A stretch of DNA of 64,000 nucleotides, taken from Pseudofrankia inefficax (lineage in GTDB: Bacteria; Actinomycetota; Actinomycetes; Frankiales; Frankiaceae). The notes beneath the pieces were generated by a model, which was not told the DNA's origin, ran no database searches, and saw only the letters and a program-made list of their open reading frames with translations. The stretch lies in NCBI RefSeq assembly GCF_000166135.1, contig NC_014666.1, positions 496,001 through 560,000 on the forward strand. Reading direction: 5' to 3'. The translations under genes and the position numbers were made by a program. Below are positions 58,172 through 64,000 of the stretch, piece after piece (positions within the stretch are counted from its first letter, which is position 1; the number at the start of each line of letters is the position of its first letter).

Positions 58172-59841
58172 GTTGCTCCTTCATGCACGGCGACTTGGCG
58201 CGCCGTGTCAGCAATCGCGGGCAAGGTGGGGGCATTGTTCGGGAGTGTCCAACGAAAGGTCGTACCCGACTCCACAGCGGTATCCAACCAGATCGTTCCG
58301 CCGTGAAATTCGATGATCTTGCGTACGAGGGCCAGGCCGATGCCGGTTCCGTCGTAGCTTTCCCGGCGGTGCAGGCGTTGGAAGATGACGAAGATCTTCT
58401 CGGCGTAGTCGGCCTCGATGCCGATCCCGTTGTCCGAACAGGACAGTTCCCAGGTGCCGGACTGTGCCCCGACGGACTGGGCCACGACGCCGATGTGGAT
58501 GCGGGGCGTCTCCGTCCCGCGGAACTTGATCGCGTTGCCGATCAGGTTCTGGAACACGGCGGCGAGCAGGGTCGGGTCCCCGGCCACGGTGGGCAGCGGA
58601 TCGGCGGTGATCTCCGCCTCGGACGCCTCGATCGCCGTGGCGAGGGCCTGCCTGGCCCGGGCCAGCACGTCGCCCAGGTCGACCGGCACGAACTCGTCGG
58701 TGGTCCGCCCGACCCGGGAGAACGCCAGCAGGTCGTTGATGAGCTTCTGCATCCGCTTGGCCCCGTCAACGGCGAAGTCGATGTACTGCTGGCCACGCTC
58801 GTCGAGCTGGTCGCCGTAGCGCCGTTCGAGCAGCTGGCAGAAGCTGGCCACCTTGCGCAGCGGTTCCTGCAGGTCGTGCGAGGCGACGTAGGCGAACTGC
58901 TCCAGATCCCGGTTCGACCGGCGCAACGCGTCGGCCTGCTCCTCCAGCTTGGCCGCCGCCTCCCAGACCGTGCCGAGCTCGTGCACCAGCTGTAGCCGCA
59001 TGTTCTCCACGCTGTCGGCCAGCGCGGCGAGGTCGGGCGGCCCGGCCCTGGCCACGGTGTGGGCGAGGTCTCCGCCCGCGACCGTGCTGGCGTCCTGGCT
59101 GATCCGCTCCAGCGGCCCGGTGACCCAGAGCCGCAGCGAGCGCCCGATGCCACCCATCAGCGCGGCGAACGCGAGCCCGATGACGATCAGGACCGCGATG
59201 AGCTGGTGCAGCGTCGAGGTCACCCGGCTGCGGGCGGCCAGTGCCCTGGTCGTCAGAGAGGTGTCGAGGCGGTCGTCGGCCGCTCTGACCGCGTCGAACG
59301 ACGGCTTGCCGAAGTTCTCCGGGTCGATGGCGCGAGCGGCCGTGAGGTCGCCGCGCCGGGCCGCGGCTGCCACCGGGTCGGCGTACTCCCGGTGCCAGTC
59401 CGCGACCGTGGTCCGCAGCGCGCCGAGATCGTCGGAGAGGCCGGGCCGGCCGCCGACGAGCTGGTCGAGCCGGGTCAGGGCAGCGGTCTGCGCCTTGCCG
59501 CCGTCGTCGTAGGGCTGCAGCGCGTCGGCCTTGCCGTCCAGGAGGTAGCCGCGCAGGCCGGTTTCCTGGTCCACGAGGCTGGTCATCAGCGTGGCGGCCT
59601 GGGTCCGGGCCGGTGAGACGATGTCGGTCCGCTCGTGGATCGCGCGCTCCAGCTGGACCAGGCTGGCGGTCGTGAGGCCGACCCCGGTGAGCAGGATGAC
59701 CGACGTCACGGTCAGCGCCGCCGCCAGCCGGCGCCGCAGCGGCCAGGACCGGGTGATCGCGCCGAGCCGCCCGCGCCGGCCGGGCCCGGGTGGCGCCACG
59801 TCTTCCCGCGTGGGTGGACTCACGGTCGCCTGGTCCGTCAC
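58168..59841 (-). CDS. CHASE3 sensor histidine kinase
   Basis: 557 aa from GTG 59841. N-terminal helix ([20 protein letters not shown]), CHASE3 sensor domain with [26 protein letters not shown], described by [18 protein letters not shown], second helix ([20 protein letters not shown]), HAMP, then HisKA with phospho-His in [20 protein letters not shown] and ATPase boxes [23 protein letters not shown] and [13 protein letters not shown]. It phosphorylates the downstream regulator. Coupled to both neighbours by 4-base GTGA overlaps. The long frame upstream to 61137 is a reading-frame shadow of the PP2C gene. Confidence 0.95.
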   Translation of the reverse strand: MTDQATVSPPTREDVAPPGPGRRGRLGAITRSWPLRRRLAAALTVTSVILLTGVGLTTASLVQLERAIHERTDIVSPARTQAATLMTSLVDQETGLRGYLLDGKADALQPYDDGGKAQTAALTRLDQLVGGRPGLSDDLGALRTTVADWHREYADPVAAAARRGDLTAARAIDPENFGKPSFDAVRAADDRLDTSLTTRALAARSRVTSTLHQLIAVLIVIGLAFAALMGGIGRSLRLWVTGPLERISQDASTVAGGDLAHTVARAGPPDLAALADSVENMRLQLVHELGTVWEAAAKLEEQADALRRSNRDLEQFAYVASHDLQEPLRKVASFCQLLERRYGDQLDERGQQYIDFAVDGAKRMQKLINDLLAFSRVGRTTDEFVPVDLGDVLARARQALATAIEASEAEITADPLPTVAGDPTLLAAVFQNLIGNAIKFRGTETPRIHIGVVAQSVGAQSGTWELSCSDNGIGIEADYAEKIFVIFQRLHRRESYDGTGIGLALVRKIIEFHGGTIWLDTAVESGTTFRWTLPNNAPTLPAIADTARQVAVHEGAT

Positions 59842-61034
59842 GGTGTCGGCCCCCTCAGCAGCAGCAGCGCGACGTCGTCGGTGAGTGGGCCGCCGTTGCG
59901 TCGTTCGATCCGGTCGATGAGGACGTCGGGGAGGTTGTCGTCGCCGGGTGGTGGGTTGATGGTGGCGATCTCGGTGAGGACGCCGTTCCAGCCGAGGCGT
60001 TCGCCGGTGGGGCCGTCGCGGCCTTCGAGGAGGCCGTCGGTGGCCAGGAGTAGTTCCCAGCCGGGTGGCAGCGGAACCGTGATCCGCTCGCTGGGTAGGA
60101 GGTCGTCGAGCACTCCGAGGGCTGGTCCGACCTCCGTGTCGGGTAGTGCGGTCAGGTGTGGGTGGATCAGCGCGGGTGGTGGGTGGCCGGCGAGGCGCAT
60201 GGTGAGCGTGGTGCGGTCGGGGGCGATGGCGAGGGTGCAGACGGTGGCGAACAGCTCCTCGTTGGTGCGTTCGCTGGCGAGGACGTCCTGGAGGTAGGTG
60301 AGGCGGTCGGGTTCGGGGATGCCGGACAGGACGAGGGTGCGCCAGGCGATGCGCAGGCTGGCGCCGAGTGCGGCCTCGTCCGGTCCGTGGCCGCAGACGT
60401 CGCCGAGCAGGACGTGGACGACGTGGTCGGGGGTTTCGACGATGTCGTAGAAGTCGCCGCCGAGGAGGGCTTGGCGGCGTCCGGGTCGGTAGCGGGTGGT
60501 GGGGCGTAGGCGGGTGTCGCGTAGTAGTGGGGTGGGGAGCAGGCCGCGTTCGAGGCGGGAGTTCTCCTCGGCGCGTAGTTGTGACTCGTGCAGGTCGCGG
60601 GCGGCCTGCTCGGCCGCGCGCCGTTCGATCGCGTACCGCAGCGCCCTGACCAGGGTCTTGCCGTCGGCTTCGCCCTTGACGAGGTAGTCCTGGGCGCCGG
60701 CGGCCATGGCCTCGATGCCACGGTGTTCGTCGGCGAGGCCGGTCAGGACGACGATGGCGGCGTCGGGGGCGATCCGGCGCAGCGTCTCCAGGGCGGACAG
60801 GCCGTGGCTGTCGGGCAGCCCGAGGTCGAGCAGGATGCAGCGGGCCCCGGCGGCCTTGGTGCGGGCCTCGGCGATCGTCGTGGCGCGCAGGAGCCGGACG
60901 GGGGCGGCGGTTTCCTGGAGCAGTTCCTCGACGAGGAAGGCGTCGCCGTCGTCGTCCTCGACCAGCAGGACGGGCCACGCGGTCTGGCTGGGCTCGGCCG
61001 CGGCCGGTGCCGGCAGCTCGGCCACGCTCTGCAT
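59838..61034 (-). CDS. receiver-PP2C (SpoIIE) phosphatase fusion
   Basis: 398 aa. Residues 20-140 are a receiver domain (LLVEDDDGDAFLVEELLQET, phospho-Asp in CILLDLGLPDS, Lys in DYLVKGEADG). A short coiled linker (AEQAARDLHESQLRAEENSR) follows, then a PP2C/SpoIIE domain with metal residues in ALLGGDFYDIVE, LLGDVCGHGPDEA, TDGLLEGRDGP and TDDVALLLLRG. In other systems this RsbU/RsbP-like architecture dephosphorylates an anti-anti-sigma factor. First gene of the operon. The phosphatase half uses a different codon pattern from the receiver half. Confidence 0.94.
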   Translation of the reverse strand: MQSVAELPAPAAAEPSQTAWPVLLVEDDDGDAFLVEELLQETAAPVRLLRATTIAEARTKAAGARCILLDLGLPDSHGLSALETLRRIAPDAAIVVLTGLADEHRGIEAMAAGAQDYLVKGEADGKTLVRALRYAIERRAAEQAARDLHESQLRAEENSRLERGLLPTPLLRDTRLRPTTRYRPGRRQALLGGDFYDIVETPDHVVHVLLGDVCGHGPDEAALGASLRIAWRTLVLSGIPEPDRLTYLQDVLASERTNEELFATVCTLAIAPDRTTLTMRLAGHPPPALIHPHLTALPDTEVGPALGVLDDLLPSERITVPLPPGWELLLATDGLLEGRDGPTGERLGWNGVLTEIATINPPPGDDNLPDVLIDRIERRNGGPLTDDVALLLLRGPTP

Positions 61035-61368
61035 CGGGCTCGGTGGTCCCTTCCGTGCTCGGTCCGATCTGTCCTGATACCGGGCGGATTGGACCTTTCG
61101 GCCCAGTTCCTACCGGCCTGGGCTGGTAGGCCAGCATGACACGCGGTAGCGCGTGTCGTGGCCGCCCTGCGGGAAGATTACGTCCGCCACTCGCCCGGTC
61201 AGACCCGCACGATCACGAGTCGGCGCCAGCCCACCGCGGGCCCGTGGTCTCGGCTGACGCGTCACTGGGCGTCCGCCTCGCCTCGCGCGGGCCGCCGGCG
61301 CGAGGCGGCTCGGTTTGTCGGACCGGCCCGCTAGCCTCCTGGCCATTCGCCACCGGTCAGGAGGGCAG
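61035..61368. other. intergenic with a structured leader
   Basis: 334 bases between divergent operons. On the minus strand, upstream of the PP2C gene, it can fold hairpins CCTACC-N10-GGTAGG and GGGCC-GAAA-GGTCC in sequence; no known riboswitch recognised. No gene seen. Confidence 0.45.
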
Positions 61369-61878
61369 ATGACAACGCCGACCACCCGGCTCGACCGTCC
61401 CTACAGCGCGCCCAGTGCCGTCGCCGTCAGCTGGGAGCAGGCCGAGGCCGTGCTGCGTGACGCGGAACTCAGCTGGATCTCCACGGTGAGGCCCGACGGA
61501 GGGCCGCACGTGACCCCGCTTGTCGCCGTCTGGCTCGACGGGGCGCTGTACTTCCACACGGGCGCCCAGGAGCAGAAGTACGCCAACCTGCGGGCGAACC
61601 CGCGCGTCGTCCTCACCACCGGCGCGGCCACCTGGGATCACGGCATCGACGTGGTGGTCGAGGGCGAGGCCGTCCCCGCCACCGATGAGGCGATCCTCAC
61701 CCGGCTCGCGGCCGCGTTCGCCACCAAGTGGGACGGCCGCTGGCGGCTCTCCGCCCGCGACGGGCACCTCGTCAACGCCGACATGGGCGGGGTCAGCGAG
61801 GCGTTCGAGGTCCGGCCGACGCGGGCGTACGCGCACACCAAGGGTGAGCCGTTCAGCCAGACGACCTATACCTTCTGA
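61369..61878 (+). CDS. PPOX-class F420-dependent/pyridoxamine oxidase-like protein
   Basis: 169 aa from ATG 61369 (CAGGAGGGCAG upstream). Split-barrel motifs: ELSWISTVRPDGGPHVTPLV, ALYFHTGAQEQKYANLRANP and VVLTTGAATWDHGIDVVVEG, then a conserved WRLSARDGH. More distant from the two SoxR-like-promoter PPOX genes, and with an ordinary Shine-Dalgarno instead of a leaderless start. Probably binds FMN or F420. Directly upstream of an ABC-F gene in the same direction, 104 bases away. Confidence 0.92.
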   Translation: MTTPTTRLDRPYSAPSAVAVSWEQAEAVLRDAELSWISTVRPDGGPHVTPLVAVWLDGALYFHTGAQEQKYANLRANPRVVLTTGAATWDHGIDVVVEGEAVPATDEAILTRLAAAFATKWDGRWRLSARDGHLVNADMGGVSEAFEVRPTRAYAHTKGEPFSQTTYTF

Positions 61879-61982
61879 CCGGCCGCCGCGGCCCGCAGGC
61901 GGTCAGCTCCGCGTGCCCGCTCGGCGGCGCGCGGCGATCTAACGGTTTGCCAGGCCGTGACGCGCCCGGGAGTATCCGCCCT

Positions 61983-63602
61983 ATGGGGCATCTGGAAGTG
62001 GCGCACGTCGAGTACTACCTGCCGGACGGGCGGGTGCTGTTCTCGGACACGTCCTTCCGGGTGGGTGAAGGCGCGAAGACCGCCCTGGTGGGCGCGAACG
62101 GGGCCGGCAAGACGACGCTGCTGCGGCTGCTGGCGGGCGAGCTGAAGCCGCACGGCGGGACGGTCGTGGTCAGCGGCGGGCTCGGCGTCATGCAGCAGTT
62201 CGTCGGGTCGGTGCGCGACGAGCGCACGGTTCGCGACCTGCTGGTCTCCGTGGCCGAGCCGCGGGTCCGGGAGGTGGCCGGCCAGGTCGACGCGGCCGAG
62301 CTGGCCATGATGGAGCGCGACGACGAGGCGGCCCAGCTGCAGTACGCGCAGGCGCTGAGCGACTGGGCCGAGGTTGGCGGCTACGACGCCGAGACCGTCT
62401 GGGACACGTGCACGATGGCCGCGCTCGGCACACCGTACGAGCGGGCGCAGTGGCGCGAGGTCCGGACGCTGTCCGGCGGGGAGCAGAAACGCCTCGTCCT
62501 GGAGGCGCTGCTGCGCGGGCCGGACGGGGTGCTGCTGCTAGACGAGCCGGACAACTATCTCGACGTGCCGGGAAAGCGCTGGCTGGAAGAGCAGCTGAAG
62601 GCGACGCGCAAGACCGTGCTGTTCGTCTCGCACGACCGGGAGCTGCTGTCCCGCGCCGCCGAGAAGATCGTCAGTGTCGAGCCGAGCCCGGCGGGCTCCG
62701 ACGTGTGGGTACACGGCGGCAGCTTCGAGACGTACCACGAGGCCCGTCAGCAGCGCTTCGAACGGTTCGAGGAGCTCGGCCGGCGTTGGGACGAGAAGCA
62801 CGCCCAGCTGAAGCGGCTCGTCGCCGACCTGCAGCAGTACGCGGCGCGCAGCCCCGACATGGCGTCGCGCTATCAGGCGGCGAAGACCAGGCTGCGCAAG
62901 TTCGAGGAGATCGGCCCGCCGCCGGAGCCGCCGCGCCGCCAGGACATCCGGATGCGGCTGCGGGGCGGCCGGACCGGGGTCCGCGCGCTGACGTGCGCCG
63001 GGCTGGAGCTGACCGGGCTGATGCGCCCGTTCGACCTGGAGGTGTTCTACGGCGAACGGGTCGCGGTTCTCGGCTCGAACGGCTCCGGGAAGTCGCACCT
63101 GCTGCGGCTGCTCGCCGGCCAGCCTGTCGCGCACACCGGCCAGTGGAAGCTGGGGGCGCGCGTCGTGCCGGGGCACTTCGCGCAGACGCACGCCCATCCG
63201 GAGCTCGCCGGCCACTCCCTCGTCGACATTCTCTGGAAGGACCACGCCAAGAACCGCGGCGGCGCGATGAGCATGCTGCGCCGCTACGAGCTCGAACCGC
63301 AGGGCGACCTGCCGTTCGAGAAGCTGTCGGGTGGCCAGCAGGCGCGGTTCCAGATCCTGCTGCTGGAGCTGGCCGGCAGCACCGCCCTGCTGCTCGACGA
63401 GCCGACCGACAACCTCGACCTGGAATCCGCCGAGGCGTTGCAGACGGCGCTGGAGTCGTTCGAGGGCACCGTCCTCGCGGTCACCCACGACCGCTGGTTC
63501 GCGCGCACCTTCGACCGGTTCCTGGCGTTCGGCATGGACGGCCAGGTCCGGGAGACCGCGGAGCCGGTCTGGGACGAGGGCCGGGTCGAGCGCAGTCGCT
63601 GA
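61983..63602 (+). CDS. ABC-F family ATPase (ribosome-associated type)
   Basis: 539 aa from ATG 61983 (GGGAG about 11 bases upstream). Two ABC cassettes in one chain and no membrane domain. Cassette 1: GANGAGKTTL, LSGGEQKRLVLEALL, LLLDEPDNYLDVPG. A charged linker follows (RFEELGRRWDEKHAQLKRLV). Cassette 2: GSNGSGKSHLLRLLAG, LSGGQQARFQILLLEL, LLLDEPTDNLDLE. ABC-F proteins act on the ribosome, in translation factor or antibiotic-protection roles. Which of these is not decidable from sequence alone. Confidence 0.95.
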   Translation: MGHLEVAHVEYYLPDGRVLFSDTSFRVGEGAKTALVGANGAGKTTLLRLLAGELKPHGGTVVVSGGLGVMQQFVGSVRDERTVRDLLVSVAEPRVREVAGQVDAAELAMMERDDEAAQLQYAQALSDWAEVGGYDAETVWDTCTMAALGTPYERAQWREVRTLSGGEQKRLVLEALLRGPDGVLLLDEPDNYLDVPGKRWLEEQLKATRKTVLFVSHDRELLSRAAEKIVSVEPSPAGSDVWVHGGSFETYHEARQQRFERFEELGRRWDEKHAQLKRLVADLQQYAARSPDMASRYQAAKTRLRKFEEIGPPPEPPRRQDIRMRLRGGRTGVRALTCAGLELTGLMRPFDLEVFYGERVAVLGSNGSGKSHLLRLLAGQPVAHTGQWKLGARVVPGHFAQTHAHPELAGHSLVDILWKDHAKNRGGAMSMLRRYELEPQGDLPFEKLSGGQQARFQILLLELAGSTALLLDEPTDNLDLESAEALQTALESFEGTVLAVTHDRWFARTFDRFLAFGMDGQVRETAEPVWDEGRVERSR

Positions 63603-63615
63603 CCTACGCGCTGAC

Positions 63616-64000
63616 CTATGAGGTGGGCTCGACCTGGGCCAGGAAACGGTTGGCCACGGCCTGTTTGGCGTAGCCGGCCGGGTCCCGGACGCAGTCGGGG
63701 CACCAGTGCCCGGCGGTGAGGACGAGACGGGGGCTGCCGGTGAACTCGTGCCCGTCGGCGCAGCGCCAGCGCAGCGGGGCCGCGACGTCGCCCGCAGGCA
63801 GGTTCTCGGACAGCAGTTCGCCGCCGCGGAAGTCGGCGGCGGCGGCGAAGTCGTCGTCGGTCCAGGCGGCCGGGTCCTTGGACTCGTCATAGCCGTGGTC
63901 AAGCAGGCGCGGGGACCGGTCCGGCGCCGGGATCCGGAAGGTGGACCAGTCGCCGATCGCCTCCCAGTCCGCGCGGGAACCGAAGTAGGCCCGAATGCGC
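63616..64000 (-). CDS. unrecognised protein with a CxxxH/CPDC cluster, cut by the window edge
   Basis: 127 visible residues, ending TAG at 63616-63618. It begins beyond base 64000, so the N-terminus is missing. The reading is RIRAYFGSRADWEAIGDWST, later TDDDFAAAADFRGGELLSEN, then RWRCADGHEFTGSPRLVLTA and GHWCPDCVRDPAGY. The Cys and His residues in CADGH and CPDC could form a treble-clef-like metal site. The domain is not recognised. Convergent with the ABC-F gene. Confidence 0.75.
   Translation of the reverse strand, partial: RIRAYFGSRADWEAIGDWSTFRIPAPDRSPRLLDHGYDESKDPAAWTDDDFAAAADFRGGELLSENLPAGDVAAPLRWRCADGHEFTGSPRLVLTAGHWCPDCVRDPAGYAKQAVANRFLAQVEPTS

Noticed and set aside
58168-61137. 989-codon minus-strand open frame read as a kinase fusion
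   Set aside because: Its upper half is the +1 shadow of the PP2C gene with Arg/Pro/Thr-rich low-complexity sequence; the kinase begins at GTG 59841.

Overview
The window is very GC-rich, has many GTG starts, short operons with 4-base GTGA overlaps, Ser/Thr kinases, ECF and SigE-type sigma factors, F420-type PPOX enzymes, a mycothiol-dependent isomerase family protein and a DUF574 methyltransferase. Together these indicate a chromosomal segment of a mycelial actinobacterium. A Frankiaceae member (Frankia or Pseudofrankia type) is my best guess; this is inference, not a database result. No rRNA, CRISPR array, prophage or intact insertion sequence was found, and there is one tRNA gene. Layout: 0-6 kb holds a deazaflavin-dependent nitroreductase-like protein, a TetR-controlled SDR, a DUF574 methyltransferase and an ECF42-type sigma factor with its DGPF partner and a divergent DUF6069 membrane protein, then a decayed gene and a PPOX enzyme. 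6-11.6 kb has a DEAD-box helicase, a membrane Ser/Thr kinase, tRNA-Thr(TGT) and a DUF4142 secreted protein. 11.6-14.3 kb is a gene graveyard with remnants of YbaB, TetR, a phosphotransferase and transposase 3' ends around one intact mycothiol-dependent isomerase-like gene. It is followed by a large EAD1-like/NB-ARC/TPR STAND ATPase (14.5-17 kb). 17.4-25.8 kb is metabolic: TetR/SDR, PPOX, MBL hydrolase plus FAH hydrolase, NfeD-like plus flotillin, VOC protein, TetR/alpha-beta hydrolase. 26-28 kb has small stress genes (RsbW-like ATPase, GlsB/YeaQ, LapA, hemerythrin). 28-33.2 kb has a kinase with a 7-bladed WD40 ectodomain, a SigE-family sigma factor with a coupled membrane protein, and a Fic protein. 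33-38.9 kb has a DHA2 efflux pump, a large hypothetical protein, an epoxide-hydrolase-like enzyme and a LysR regulator. 39-43.5 kb has a CruF-like carotenoid gene, a free-standing class II RNR C-terminal (TSCPD) domain, a CrtI/CrtD-like desaturase and a TetR. 43.5-55.4 kb is mostly envelope and secreted functions: a substrate-binding lipoprotein, secreted proteins, YihY, NDH-2, an ExeM-type nuclease with chitin-binding modules and a GT2 enzyme. 55.4-64 kb has a TetR/MFS pair, a three-gene phosphatase/histidine kinase/response regulator operon, a PPOX enzyme, an ABC-F protein and a gene cut by the window edge. Regulation is unusually legible. Several TetR genes face their target across perfect dyads. 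Two ECF42-type promoters (TGTCGA-N17-CGTC) point in opposite directions from one intergenic region. Two paralogous PPOX genes 13 kb apart each have a MerR/SoxR-like 19-bp-spacer promoter placed so that the mRNA is probably leaderless. Nearly perfect GC-rich hairpins close many transcription units, and two exactly 73-bp palindromic elements share end sequences. The leads I rate highest are the dual ECF42 promoter defining a DUF6069 gene as a regulon member, the SoxR-like PPOX promoters, the EAD1/NB-ARC/TPR protein beside a decayed accessory region, the Fic gene with an overlapping 31-codon ORF, and the free-standing TSCPD domain.
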